This document shows, piece after piece, positions 17,525 to 27,107 of a DNA stretch of 60,021 nucleotides. Under the pieces are notes generated by a model. It was given only the letters and a program-made list of their open reading frames with translations, had not been told where the DNA came from and did not search any database. Source of the DNA: Clostridia bacterium. Lineage in GTDB: Bacteria; Bacillota; Clostridia; Christensenellales; Aristaeellaceae. A program made the position numbers and the translations under genes. The first letter of the stretch is position 1; each line of letters starts with the position of its first letter. The stretch is taken from NCBI GenBank assembly GCA_017545905.1, contig JAFWXL010000071.1:1-60021 (forward strand). The letters are read 5' to 3'.

Positions 17525-20233
17525 TCACGCATCATTTCCGGTTTGCACCGTTTTTTCCCTGACCAGATGCCTGATCACATCCGGCGAAACCTCATACGCG
17601 GGCGCAAAGCGCGGCGAATCCATGTAGCGGTAAATCGCCGAGCGCAGAGCGCGCGCCTCGGGACGGGCAAGAAGATGATGCAGGCCCATCGTGCACAGCA
17701 GCAGCCTGCCCCCGCCGCAGCGGCATTCCAGCAGCTGCGCCATTGGCCTCAGATACGCATAACTGTCCATGAGCGTCACCATCGGGCGCAGCGCACGCAT
17801 CTGCTCAGGCAGAATCACAGCACGCTGCGAGGCAAACGGCCACCACTGCCAGTCGGTATGCGTATCGGTCGGAAAATGCTCAAAGAGCGGATGCGATGCA
17901 TCGATAAGCTGACCCATGCCGCCCGCCTGCGCCGGGAACGTGCCCACAGACCAGAAATCTGTGGAAAACTGTCCCTTGATGGAATGCGGCAGCGCCTCCT
18001 CATCCGAATCCGGCGCAAGCAAGACCATGCCGCCCGTGCGCAGCACGTGAAGCGCGCGCGCATCCAGTGCGCGGCATTCGTGTATGCATTCCGGCCGGCT
18101 GGCAGTCTCCTTCGGATAGACCCAGACGTCGTATTCATTCTCATGGCCGCACAGCGCGATTGTCAGTGTGAGCCTTGCCGCACGGCTGATTCCATCCAGC
18201 GCAATGCGCAGCGTGCCCAGATCCGTCAGCCCGCCGCAGTCAGCCGTCACCGGATCAAGCCTGCCTTGCAGCGAGATTCCTGCTCCGCGCAGCGACCATT
18301 CGGGTGTTCCCTTCAACGGCTGCTTGCCGTAATTGACCATGCGCACGCGCGCCTCAAGCGTCTCTTCTGCCTCAAAGGTGAACCTGGGCAGAAGGATCAC
18401 CGGCAGCACACCCGTGAAGAAGCGCGCAAAGCGCTCCGGCTGCGCAAACGGATACGGCTTGGGCGCAAGATGGCTGTTCAGCATGCCGACCAGTGCCGTG
18501 CCCTGACCGGGAAAGTCCTGAAGGCCCAGCAGCGAAATGCCGCTCAGGCCCTCTGTTCGCAGAGCCGCTTCGATCTCTGCGCGGTAGCACAGGTGCGAGA
18601 GTTCGCCAGCGGCATGCACATATTGCTTCCAAACGGGCAAAAGGCCGCATGCGCCGACCTTTTTGCGGATCAGGCTCAGATTGTCCGGTTTCGTCACACC
18701 TTTGAAATCGTTCAGCTCATCAAAGTCCGGCAAAATCTCATACTGGCCGACCTCAAAGGAAACGACCGGCTGATCGCAGCGTTCGCGGATAGCCTTGATC
18801 GCCGGCGCATAATCCGTGCGCAGATCGGGATAGCGCTCGTTGAGCCAGCCGGTCATTGTCGAGCTCGTCGCGCGCAGGGCGTGTCCCATGTAGGAATCAG
18901 CTGTGTAGAAATCATCCGCCCGGTTTTCACCCTTCTTTCCGTAATGATTGTTGGAGCCAGAGGCATACAGACGCGTATCATCTATCTCACGCGCAAGGGC
19001 AAGCAGCGAATCGGCATACGCCTGTCCGTCATCGCCCATATGCAGCTCGTTGCCGAAGGAAAGCATGACAAAGGACGGATGATTGCAGAGCATACGCAGC
19101 ATACCCTCCAGCTCCGCGCGGTAGTATGCTTGGCTTTCAGGCGAGGAAAACGCATTTCTCGGGTTCCAGTGGGAAAGCTCCGGCTGCATGAGCATGCCCA
19201 TTTCATCCGCAGCGGCAAAAGCAGCCTCCGGCGGACAATGGCTGTGAAAGCGCATGCAATTCACGCCATAGCGCTTGTATACCGAGAGGATCTCCTTCCA
19301 CGCGGCCACATCCATGGGCGGATGGCCCGATTCCGGGAAGACCGCACAGTTGACTTCACAGCGCAGGAAAATGATCCGTCCGTTGAGCGTAAAGCGTCCA
19401 TGCTTCTTTCCGAAATCCCGCACGCCAAAGGTCGCCGTCTTTTCCTGTCCGCCCAGCCATGCAGTGAGCGTGCAGAGATTGCCCTCCCCTTCATCCCAGC
19501 GGCAAACGCCATCCGCAAGCGCAAGACCGCGCAGCCAGACGCTGCCAAGCCCCGCTGCGCCAGAGGCATGAACTGTGACCGGATTTGCTAAAGCGTCGCT
19601 TTTGATATACAGCGTCTGCGCCCATGCAGAATCGGCGGAAATCTCCGCACAGACGTCAAGCGTATCGCCGTGCGGATACATGCGCAGCGCATGGATAAAC
19701 ACCGGCTCCTCAATGCGAAGGCGCAGATAGCCAAGCGCGCCGTTCCAGTTGGTCTGCGTCTCATCCGTCGCTGCAGAGGAAAACACAATGTCGTCGTGCG
19801 GCCAGCCGGGATAGCTGTTGTCACAGGTGAGCGAAAGGACGTCGTCCCCGGTCAGAAGGCCTGTCACCTCAAAGACATGCGGCGCGGATACGGACGGCGG
19901 CAGAAAATGCGCAGCCTTTCGCCCGTTCACATGGAGCGTAAGATGACGGGAACGCCCGCACTCCAGAAAGACCCGCTTGCCCGCCGGCGGCGCAAAAGCC
20001 ATCCTCCGCTCAAACACTGCCGCGCCTTCGTAGGTATGTCTGCGCGTCAGGCGTGTGGCAATCACGTCCGCGCCGGCGAGCGCATCGTTCACATGCTCAT
20101 CCGGATGCCACGGCGCCGCAACAAAATCATGCTGTCCGATGCCGTTTGTATCCAGCGTGCCCGGCAGCGCCGCAGAATACGTCCCATCCGGCATCCTGCA
20201 CTGCCATATGCCGGAAAGATCAATCGTGCGCAT
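17525..20233 (-). CDS. Glycoside hydrolase family 2 protein (beta-galactosidase/glucuronidase-like)
   Basis: 902 residues. The N-terminal part is a GH2 jelly-roll sugar-binding domain and an Ig-like domain, followed by a TIM barrel. The predicted acid/base Glu lies in SFGNELHMG near residue 393 and the nucleophile Glu in VVSFEVGQYE near 494. It should hydrolyse a non-reducing beta-linked sugar. The last 250 residues resemble a glutamine-amidotransferase-like or beta-galactosidase trimerisation fold (RTGGMVLLAPDSDEE, GGGRLLLCTMGLHHLL), an uncommon extension in GH2. No signal peptide is seen, so it acts inside the cell on imported oligosaccharide. It starts 21 nt downstream of the GH35 gene with GGGAGGG before its ATG. 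The exact substrate is open. Confidence 0.85.
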   Translation of the reverse strand: MRTIDLSGIWQCRMPDGTYSAALPGTLDTNGIGQHDFVAAPWHPDEHVNDALAGADVIATRLTRRHTYEGAAVFERRMAFAPPAGKRVFLECGRSRHLTLHVNGRKAAHFLPPSVSAPHVFEVTGLLTGDDVLSLTCDNSYPGWPHDDIVFSSAATDETQTNWNGALGYLRLRIEEPVFIHALRMYPHGDTLDVCAEISADSAWAQTLYIKSDALANPVTVHASGAAGLGSVWLRGLALADGVCRWDEGEGNLCTLTAWLGGQEKTATFGVRDFGKKHGRFTLNGRIIFLRCEVNCAVFPESGHPPMDVAAWKEILSVYKRYGVNCMRFHSHCPPEAAFAAADEMGMLMQPELSHWNPRNAFSSPESQAYYRAELEGMLRMLCNHPSFVMLSFGNELHMGDDGQAYADSLLALAREIDDTRLYASGSNNHYGKKGENRADDFYTADSYMGHALRATSSTMTGWLNERYPDLRTDYAPAIKAIRERCDQPVVSFEVGQYEILPDFDELNDFKGVTKPDNLSLIRKKVGACGLLPVWKQYVHAAGELSHLCYRAEIEAALRTEGLSGISLLGLQDFPGQGTALVGMLNSHLAPKPYPFAQPERFARFFTGVLPVILLPRFTFEAEETLEARVRMVNYGKQPLKGTPEWSLRGAGISLQGRLDPVTADCGGLTDLGTLRIALDGISRAARLTLTIALCGHENEYDVWVYPKETASRPECIHECRALDARALHVLRTGGMVLLAPDSDEEALPHSIKGQFSTDFWSVGTFPAQAGGMGQLIDASHPLFEHFPTDTHTDWQWWPFASQRAVILPEQMRALRPMVTLMDSYAYLRPMAQLLECRCGGGRLLLCTMGLHHLLARPEARALRSAIYRYMDSPRFAPAYEVSPDVIRHLVREKTVQTGNDA

Positions 20234-20253
20234 GGCGCGTCCCTCCCCGTCCG

Positions 20254-22326
20254 TTATGGAACCTCACAGTAGAAATCGTTCCTCCGCTCAGACATGACCA
20301 GATAGCACTCATGCCCGTCAAGCAGAGCGGCAGGCACACGCCAATCAACGCCGGTATAGAAATTATCGGCCGCCAGCTGACCGTCCGCATAGATCTGCGC
20401 TGTATCATATTCGCCTGCAATCGTCACAAAACCCTCATCCGTGCTGACATGCATGCGCTGCCACCAGCGCTTTCTGGGACCGCCGAGCTCCAGTTCGCGC
20501 ACGTGCTCCGGCGCAAATGGCTCGTCTGCCGGCGTAAGGGTCAGCTGTGCCGGATGGTACTCGCGCGCCTCGTCCATGCGCACAAAGCCCCGGCCTGTGA
20601 ATTTCCAGCAGCCAAAGCTGCCGCCTTCGATGGCATGGAGCCTTCCGCTCAGCATATACAGGTTCACGCCGTCGCCGATATAGAGTTCGCCGCCGAGCCT
20701 GCGGGTCAAGCGCGCCTGATCCCAAGTGAGCGTTATCACGCGGGAATCGCCCGCGCTAAGGCCGGAATTAAAGCCCGGCTGCACAGCGATGCGTTTCACA
20801 CTGCCGTCCGGCAGCGCGATCTCATAGTGCGGCTCAATACCATTCACCGCAGCAAAGAAGAAGGTATTGCCCTGACGGCACAGCGGCTGCACCGTCGCAC
20901 AGCGGATCACCGCACCCTTCAGCGCCATGTTCACCGGCATCATGAAGCCGATCTCGCCGCGCACGTCGATATCCGGGAAATCCACGCCGAGCGCATGGAT
21001 CCGTGCACCATGCACATCAGCAAGCTGCATCAGGCGCTGGTGATGATTGACAAAGACAAATCCGCTTTCTCCATCCGTGCGCAGACAGGCGCGAAGATTC
21101 TCCCTGTCCGTGCAGGGCACAAACTGCACGGCGCTCACATGCTCCATCGGCGCGAGTCTTTCGCCGAAATCCTGCGCAAACAGATGCAGCATATTCACAA
21201 GGCCATACTGACCGCGCGCCTCGCCATACTGGCTCAGGCATGTCTGGAAATCGTAATTGAGCACCGGCACATCATTGGGATATCCCGTATCGGTGGATTC
21301 CTGAAAGGTCGACAGTCTGCCGATCTTGTTGGTGCCGCCGTGATACATGTAATAGCCGATAAGGTTATTGCCGCAGCCCAGCTTGACCAGAGAGAGGCAA
21401 TATGCATCCATCGCGCTGACGATGGGCCTTCGGTGATGCGTCACCTGCAGGCCGCTGCCCAGCTCGCAGGTGGCAAAGGGATAGCGCTCATACGGCAGGC
21501 GCCAGCCGCTTTCATCCGTATCGTGCATCAGATCCATACCCACGGCCGTATCGTTTCGGGTCGGATCAAAGCAGAAATGATTGGACGGCGGAAGCTGCTC
21601 AAGCGACGCATCCCACGGCGCATCCACATAGCCGGCAAACACGGGCAGCAGCTCATCCACAGGGATTCTTGCGCCGTATTTGCTGTTCCAGCCGGTAGCC
21701 GTATACAGCGGCGCGTCATAGCCGATTTCAATCGCCATCTGCTTGAGCGCAAGCAGATGCCCGCTGTTGTCCACCAGCTCATTTTCAAGCTGTACGCCGA
21801 TGATCGGCCCGCCGTCGCGATAAAACAGGCCTCTGACCTCATCAAATACGCGCTCATACCAGGCACGGGCCCGGGCCATGTAGCGCGGATCATTGGTGCG
21901 CAGCGGAATCCCGCTATGCTGCAGCCAGTCCGGGAAGCCGCCGTTGCGGCATTCGCCATGCGCCCACGGTCCGATGCGCAGCATGACCTCCAGCCCCTGC
22001 GCAGCGCACTCCATGATAAACGCATGCAGATCCAGATCGCCGGAGAAATCAAATTCCCCTTCGATCTCCTCATGATAAATCCACAGGACATATGTCGCCA
22101 CGATCCCCACGCCGCCTGCTTTCATCTTTGCGAGTTCACGAGGCCAGTTTTCGCGGCTGTCGCGGGAGAAATGATACTCGCCCATAACCGGAATGACCGG
22201 CTTTCCGCCCCTTGTGATATAAAGGCTGTTTACCTCAATGACCTCGCCTGCGGGATTCTTTCCGCCCATGCGGATATGCCCGCGCAGCACCTCAGCGGGC
22301 CGGTACGGCTTGAATCGGATATCCAT
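20254..22326 (-). CDS. Glycoside hydrolase family 35 beta-galactosidase-like
   Basis: About 690 residues from the ATG at 22326, chosen because AGGAG lies 6 nt upstream; the longer frame adds residues with no family similarity. The N-terminal TIM barrel has the GH35 hallmarks VIPVMGEYHFSR and GGPIIGVQLENEL (acid/base Glu near residue 180), with the putative nucleophile Glu in TCELGSGLQ near 287. It probably removes terminal beta-galactose from plant or mucin oligosaccharides in the cytoplasm, as no signal peptide is visible. It is divergent from an AraC regulator and first gene of a two-gene operon with the GH2 gene. Confidence 0.85.
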   Translation of the reverse strand: MDIRFKPYRPAEVLRGHIRMGGKNPAGEVIEVNSLYITRGGKPVIPVMGEYHFSRDSRENWPRELAKMKAGGVGIVATYVLWIYHEEIEGEFDFSGDLDLHAFIMECAAQGLEVMLRIGPWAHGECRNGGFPDWLQHSGIPLRTNDPRYMARARAWYERVFDEVRGLFYRDGGPIIGVQLENELVDNSGHLLALKQMAIEIGYDAPLYTATGWNSKYGARIPVDELLPVFAGYVDAPWDASLEQLPPSNHFCFDPTRNDTAVGMDLMHDTDESGWRLPYERYPFATCELGSGLQVTHHRRPIVSAMDAYCLSLVKLGCGNNLIGYYMYHGGTNKIGRLSTFQESTDTGYPNDVPVLNYDFQTCLSQYGEARGQYGLVNMLHLFAQDFGERLAPMEHVSAVQFVPCTDRENLRACLRTDGESGFVFVNHHQRLMQLADVHGARIHALGVDFPDIDVRGEIGFMMPVNMALKGAVIRCATVQPLCRQGNTFFFAAVNGIEPHYEIALPDGSVKRIAVQPGFNSGLSAGDSRVITLTWDQARLTRRLGGELYIGDGVNLYMLSGRLHAIEGGSFGCWKFTGRGFVRMDEAREYHPAQLTLTPADEPFAPEHVRELELGGPRKRWWQRMHVSTDEGFVTIAGEYDTAQIYADGQLAADNFYTGVDWRVPAALLDGHECYLVMSERRNDFYCEVP

Positions 22327-22507
22327 GTTGTTCTCCTTTGCAACGATACTGGTATAGATAGTTCTTTCATCACGGCTCAAAAACCTGCCTGCGCGCGCAG
22401 GCAAACGGATCACAAAACCATAGACGCGCAGCAATTGCTTATGCTATACTCAGCTTAGACACTGCGCCGCAGGCGTTTACAGCGATTCTCAGGAAGAGGT
22501 CTTGCCA
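22326..22507. promoter_or_regulatory. Divergent promoter region, GH35-GH2 operon versus AraC gene
   Basis: This 180-nt gap holds outward promoters for both directions. On the minus strand TTGAGC and TATACC are 18 bp apart about 30 nt before the GH35 start. On the plus strand a TATACT (about 22444-22449) precedes the AraC gene, with a poor -35. The AraC protein encoded beside it is the obvious candidate to bind here. Confidence 0.45.
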
Positions 22508-23349
22508 TGAAAGTCAACGAAGCCGGCGTTCTGCCCGAATCGAGCGTCTATTTCCATACGCCGGGCCTGACAGCACAGCGCCTCTATTTCACCCTGAGCT
22601 GCACCGGGCGCTATATCTGCTCCGGCAATTATGCCGTCAGCCGCCCGTCCTACGACAGCTTTCTGCTTCTGTATGTCGTGCGCGGCCGGGGATACTGCTA
22701 TCTGAATCAGCAGCGCACAGCGCTCGATGCAGGTTCGCTGGTCATCCTCAATTGCCATGAACCGCACCGCTACGGCACGGATACAAGCTGGGAAATCCTC
22801 TGGGCGCACTTTGACAGACGGCTGGCACAGGATTATTACGATGCGATCGTACGCAGCGGACGGCAGGTGATTCTGCCCAGAAACGGATATCACGCATCGC
22901 GCGGACTGGAAAATATCTTCAGAATGTTCAGCGTCAGCAAGCGCGTCAACGAAGCCGTCATCTCCAAGAACATCGTATCCGTGCTCACGGAGTTCTTGGT
23001 CTTTGAGCAGGCACGCGAGGACAGCCTCGGTCACAGCATGCGCATCGAGGAGACGCTCAGCTATATCAATGACAACATCGACCAGCCGCTCACCCTGGAG
23101 ATGCTTGCCCGCCAGGCGTCGCTGAGCACGTTTTATTTCTCCCGCGTCTTCAAACGCGAAACCGGCTACACGCCGAGGGAATACCTGATCAATACGCGCA
23201 TCAATGCCGCTCGCTTCTATCTGCGCACGACGGATCTCTCGCTCAAGGAGATCACCTACCGCTGCGGCTACGGCAGCGAATCGACATTCTGCACGACATT
23301 CAAGCGCGTTGCCGGCATGACGCCGCTGGAATACAGGAATCAGCCATAG
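22507..23349 (+). CDS. AraC family transcriptional regulator
   Basis: 280 residues. An N-terminal cupin-like sugar-sensing half (LNQQRTALDAGSLVILNCHEPH typical of the AraC ligand barrel) is followed by two C-terminal helix-turn-helix motifs: LTLEMLARQASLSTFYFSRVFKRETG, then LSLKEITYRCGYGSESTFCTTFKRVAG. It is a one-component regulator that probably activates the divergent GH35-GH2 operon, and perhaps the DUF5107 gene, when an inducing sugar is present. The ATG is preceded by AGGAAGAGG at suitable spacing. A clear terminator follows the gene. Confidence 0.92.
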   Translation: MKVNEAGVLPESSVYFHTPGLTAQRLYFTLSCTGRYICSGNYAVSRPSYDSFLLLYVVRGRGYCYLNQQRTALDAGSLVILNCHEPHRYGTDTSWEILWAHFDRRLAQDYYDAIVRSGRQVILPRNGYHASRGLENIFRMFSVSKRVNEAVISKNIVSVLTEFLVFEQAREDSLGHSMRIEETLSYINDNIDQPLTLEMLARQASLSTFYFSRVFKRETGYTPREYLINTRINAARFYLRTTDLSLKEITYRCGYGSESTFCTTFKRVAGMTPLEYRNQP

Positions 23350-23357
23350 TACACCCG

Positions 23358-23389
23358 GACAGAAGCACGCCTGTGCCTCTGTCTTTTTT
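23358..23389 (+). terminator. Terminator after the AraC gene
   Basis: GACAGAAGCAC (23358-23368) pairs with GTGCCTCTGTC (23373-23383) with one mismatch, followed by six T's. It lies about 10 nt past the stop codon. Confidence 0.88.
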
Positions 23390-23553
23390 GCTTGTCTTTC
23401 TACAGTTTAGCACAGATCCCGCCGGAGCACTTTGTCCGTCTTGTCATCTTATTTGGATTTCTTGCTCTGTATGGCGGCAAACCCTTGCATCCTGCGCATA
23501 TTCTGGTATGCTGATTCTATCGGAAAGACCGCTTCAAGCGCAGGAAAAGGAGG

Positions 23554-23660
23554 ATGGCTGTGCTTTTTTCAAGGCATATACCCTGCATGCCCCGTCAGGC
23601 ATGTCTGTTACGCTCCTTGAAGCCGGCGCTGTAATCCGCACTGCGGACCGGCACGCTCTA
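23554..23660 (+). pseudogene. Remnant of the start of an aldose 1-epimerase (mutarotase) gene
   Basis: An ATG at 23554 behind an AGGAAAAGGAGG-type site starts Met-Ala-Val-Leu-Phe. After a frame change within the T run at 23564-23569, the reading continues as FFKAYTLHAPSGMSVTLLEAGAVIRT. This resembles the conserved start of galactose mutarotases (YTL..NGM.V.LTNYGA.I.S). Similarity ends after about 35 residues, and the rest of the enzyme is absent before the next gene. I read this as the decayed 5' end of a galM-like gene left in the glycan locus. Otherwise 23390-23764 contains nothing I can support. Confidence 0.4.
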
Positions 23661-23764
23661 CAGCCGGAAAATCGCTATCAGTTCGATACCGTCGCCCCCG
23701 CGGCAGACAGCTTTTCGCACCAGCACACCGAATGAAATATACCGGACAAACAGGAGGAATCACC

Positions 23765-26700
23765 ATGCAGCACATCACGGGGCAGGCCGAGATCTGGTCG
23801 GAGCAGATCATGCTGCCGACATACGGCACAGGCAAGGCAGACAAGAATCCCATGTTCCTTGAAAAGCGTGTCTATCAGGGATCCAGCGGCAAAGTCTATC
23901 CGCTTCCGGTTGTGGATAAGATTCTTGATGAAAAGGCGGATCAGCCCTACACCGCCGTATGGCTGGAAAACGACTACATCCGCGTAATGGTGCTGCCCGA
24001 GCTGGGCGGTCGTATCCAGCGCGCCTATGACAAGACCAACGGCTATGATTTCGTCTATTACAATGAGGTTATCAAGCCCGCGCTGGTAGGTCTTACCGGC
24101 CCGTGGATCTCCGGCGGCATCGAATTCAACTGGCCGCAGCATCACCGGCCGACCACCTATGGCCCGACCGACTGGCGCATCACCGAAAACGAAGACGGCA
24201 GCAGGTCCGTGGAACTCTCCGAAGTCGATCAGATGTACGGCACCAAGGGCAAGATGACCTTCACTGTTTATCCGGACAAGGCCTATATCGAGATCAAGGG
24301 GCAGCTCTACAACCGCACCAATCTGCCGCAGACCTTCCTGTGGTGGGCCAATCCGGCTGTTGCCGTCAACGAGAATACGCAGAGCGTCTTCCCGCCGGAC
24401 GTATGCGCCGTATTTGACCATGGCAAGCGCGACGTCTCCAGTTTCCCGATTGCCACCGGCGTCTACTACAAGCACGACTACGGCGCAGGCGTGGACATCT
24501 CCCGCTACAAGAATATTCCGGTTCCCACCAGCTACATGTGCGCCCACAGCGACTATAACTTTGTGGGCGGCTACGACTACGGCGTGGACGCCGGCATCCT
24601 GCACATCGCGGATCATCACATTTCCCCCGGCAAGAAACAGTGGACATGGGGCAACGGTGATTTCGGCCGCGCATGGGACCGCAACCTGACTGACGAAAAC
24701 GGCCCGTACATCGAGTTGATGACCGGCATATTCTGCGATAACCAGCCGGATTTCACGTGGCTCAAGCCCTTTGAAGAGAAAACCTTTACGCAGTACTTCA
24801 TGCCCTACAAGGCCGCCGGCTATGTGAAGAACGCAAGCACCGAAGCCGTGCTGAATCTGGAAAAAACGGAAAATACCGCAGCGTTTGTCGTCTATACGAC
24901 GGGCATATACAAGGATGCCCGCGTGGTTCTGAGCGAGGGCGGCAAGGTTATCTACGACAAGACAATGACCCTCAGCCCCACCCAAGTGCTCAAGGACAGC
25001 GTCGAAACCGGTGCGGACGAAACCCGGCTCTGCCTCGCCGTGTATGACTGCCATGGCCGCAAGATGCTCGACTATGCGCCGCAGGAGAAGAAGATCGACG
25101 AGATCCCGGATCCGGCGCCGGCTGCAAAGCTGCCGCACGAGATCATGACAAACGAAGAGCTCTATCTCACCGGCCTGCACATCGAGCAGTACCGTCATGC
25201 GACCTATCTGCCCGATCCGTATTACCTTGAAGCCCTCAAGCGCGACCCCAGCGATATCCGCGTCAACAACGCCTATGGCCAGCTGCTGCTGCGCCGCGGC
25301 CTGTTTATCAAAAGCGAAGCATACTTCCGCAAAGCCATCGAGCGCATGACCGAGCGCAATCCCAATCCCTGCAGCAGCGAAGCGATGATCGGTCTCGGTC
25401 TTTCCCTCTTCTATCAGGGCAGGGATGACGCTGCGTACGATTCCTTCTACAAGGCGACGTGGACGGCCGCCGAGCAGGAAACCGGCTTCTATTACCTCGG
25501 CGCGATCGACTGCCGCAGGGGCGAATACAAGCTGGCGCTTGAGCACATTGACCGCAGCCTCGTGAAAAACTGGCACAACCTCAAGGCGCGCGCGCTGCGC
25601 GGCATGATCCTCGCCGAGCTCGGCTTTGAGCGCACGGCGAAGCGCTGGTATGAAGAGAATCTGGAGCTGGACGCCTTTGATTATGTCTCCCGTATCGAAT
25701 CGGGCGATACCGAGGGCGCGCTTCATCTGATGGCCAACCGCGCAAGCAGCTTCATCGAGTGCGCGATCGACTATGCCGAAGCCGGCTTCTACAAAAAGGC
25801 CGTGGCCGTGCTTGATCTGTGCGGGGCCGGCAGCCCGATGCTCGCCTATCACAAGGCGCTCTATGCCGGCAAGTATGACGAAGCGCTTGCCAAAGAAGCG
25901 CTGGCCGATGCGGCAAGCCGCGACAGCCTCTACTGCTTTCCCAATAAGCTGGAGGACATTCTTGCCCTCGAGTATGCGCTGCACAACAACAAATCCGACG
26001 CCAGAGCGCCCTACTATCTCGGCTGCCTGTGGTATGACAAGCGCCAGTACGGCCGGGCCACGGCGCTTTGGGAGCGCTCCAGCGAGCTGGACGGCGCATT
26101 CCCGACCGTCTGGCGCAATCTGTCCCTTGCCTATTTCAACAAGCAGGGCGACGCCGCGAAGGCCCGCGTCTGCATGGAGCGCGCCTTTGCGCTGGACCAG
26201 AGCGATGCGCGCATCCTACTGGAGCTGGATCAGCTCTACCGCAAGATCAACATGCCCATCGCCGATCGCTTTGCCTTCCTGGACGCGCACAGGGAAACCG
26301 CATTTGTCCGCGATGACCTGACGATCGAGTACTGCACGCTGCTCAACTCCATGGGGCGCTATGAAGAGGCGCTTGAAATCATCGAAAACCGCAAGTTCCA
26401 TCCGTGGGAAGGCGGCGAAGGCAAGGTGACCACGCAGTACGCCGTCGCACTGACACAGCTTGCCCGCAGGGCGCTTGCCGCCGGCGACGCCGCCACGGCA
26501 AAGCAGCTGCTTGAGCGCGCGCTCGTCTTCCCGCACAATCTGGGCGAAGGCAAGCTTGAGGGCGCCAAGGACAACAACATCTACTATTACCTTGGCCTGT
26601 GCGAGCGTATGCTGGGCAACGAAGAAGCTGCAGCTGCGCATCTGACCCGTGCCGCCGCAGGCAGCGAGGAACCGGCCAGCGCCATGTACTACAACGACCA

Positions 26701-27028
26701 GCCTGCCGAGCTGATCCTCTATCAGGGACTGGCCGCGCTGGAGCTGGGCGACCGCGACCACGCCAGCGCACGCTTCCACAAGCTGATCTCCTACGGCGAG
26801 AAGCACTACTATGACAAGGTGAAGATCGATTATTTCGCCGTCTCGCTGCCGGATCTGCAGCTCTTTGACGAGGATCTGACTGTCCGCAACCGCGCTCACT
26901 GCGAATACCTGATCGCGCTGGGCAGCTATGGTCTGGGCGACAAGACCCGCGCTGCCAGATGCTACGCCGCCGCGCAGGCAATCGACTGCGCGCATCAGGG
27001 CGTTATCCTGCACAAGCAGCTGCTCTGA
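23765..27028 (+). CDS. DUF5107 domain protein with TPR repeats
   Basis: 1087 residues from the ATG at 23765, with AGGAGG 7 nt upstream; the upstream in-frame ATG at 23732 has no such site. The first about 330 residues form a mutarotase-like beta-sandwich of the DUF5107 type (PELGGRIQRAYDK, GIEFNWPQHHRPTTYGPTDW, DNQPDFTWLKPFEEKTFTQYFMPYK). A linker and many tetratricopeptide repeats fill residues about 480-1080. No signal peptide is seen. DUF5107 proteins are commonly found next to glycoside hydrolases and sugar uptake genes. An enzymatic role on glycans is suspected but unproven; the TPR part suggests a binding partner. It is transcribed away from the GH genes, after the AraC gene. Confidence 0.85.
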   Translation: MQHITGQAEIWSEQIMLPTYGTGKADKNPMFLEKRVYQGSSGKVYPLPVVDKILDEKADQPYTAVWLENDYIRVMVLPELGGRIQRAYDKTNGYDFVYYNEVIKPALVGLTGPWISGGIEFNWPQHHRPTTYGPTDWRITENEDGSRSVELSEVDQMYGTKGKMTFTVYPDKAYIEIKGQLYNRTNLPQTFLWWANPAVAVNENTQSVFPPDVCAVFDHGKRDVSSFPIATGVYYKHDYGAGVDISRYKNIPVPTSYMCAHSDYNFVGGYDYGVDAGILHIADHHISPGKKQWTWGNGDFGRAWDRNLTDENGPYIELMTGIFCDNQPDFTWLKPFEEKTFTQYFMPYKAAGYVKNASTEAVLNLEKTENTAAFVVYTTGIYKDARVVLSEGGKVIYDKTMTLSPTQVLKDSVETGADETRLCLAVYDCHGRKMLDYAPQEKKIDEIPDPAPAAKLPHEIMTNEELYLTGLHIEQYRHATYLPDPYYLEALKRDPSDIRVNNAYGQLLLRRGLFIKSEAYFRKAIERMTERNPNPCSSEAMIGLGLSLFYQGRDDAAYDSFYKATWTAAEQETGFYYLGAIDCRRGEYKLALEHIDRSLVKNWHNLKARALRGMILAELGFERTAKRWYEENLELDAFDYVSRIESGDTEGALHLMANRASSFIECAIDYAEAGFYKKAVAVLDLCGAGSPMLAYHKALYAGKYDEALAKEALADAASRDSLYCFPNKLEDILALEYALHNNKSDARAPYYLGCLWYDKRQYGRATALWERSSELDGAFPTVWRNLSLAYFNKQGDAAKARVCMERAFALDQSDARILLELDQLYRKINMPIADRFAFLDAHRETAFVRDDLTIEYCTLLNSMGRYEEALEIIENRKFHPWEGGEGKVTTQYAVALTQLARRALAAGDAATAKQLLERALVFPHNLGEGKLEGAKDNNIYYYLGLCERMLGNEEAAAAHLTRAAAGSEEPASAMYYNDQPAELILYQGLAALELGDRDHASARFHKLISYGEKHYYDKVKIDYFAVSLPDLQLFDEDLTVRNRAHCEYLIALGSYGLGDKTRAARCYAAAQAIDCAHQGVILHKQLL

Positions 27029-27044
27029 AATACTTTCTGACAAA

Positions 27045-27074
27045 ACAAGCCCGCCGGGTTTCCGGCGGGCTTGT
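27045..27074. terminator. Bidirectional terminator between convergent genes
   Basis: A perfect 13-bp stem (ACAAGCCCGCCGG, 27045-27057; CCGGCGGGCTTGT, 27062-27074) with a 4-nt loop stands between the DUF5107 gene and the convergent thioesterase gene. It has T's downstream on the plus strand and a TTTTG run on the minus strand. Confidence 0.9.
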
Positions 27075-27107
27075 TTCATATGTATCAGAATATATCAGGC
27101 GGATCCA

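Noticed and set aside
23373-23735. 120-codon plus-strand open frame after the AraC gene
   Set aside because: It starts inside the AraC terminator and has no ribosome binding site. Only about 35 codons resemble a protein, and these are reported as an aldose 1-epimerase remnant.
23678-25984. Minus-strand open frame (768 codons) opposite the DUF5107 gene
   Set aside because: Antisense shadow; the plus-strand protein has strong DUF5107/TPR character and an AGGAGG site.
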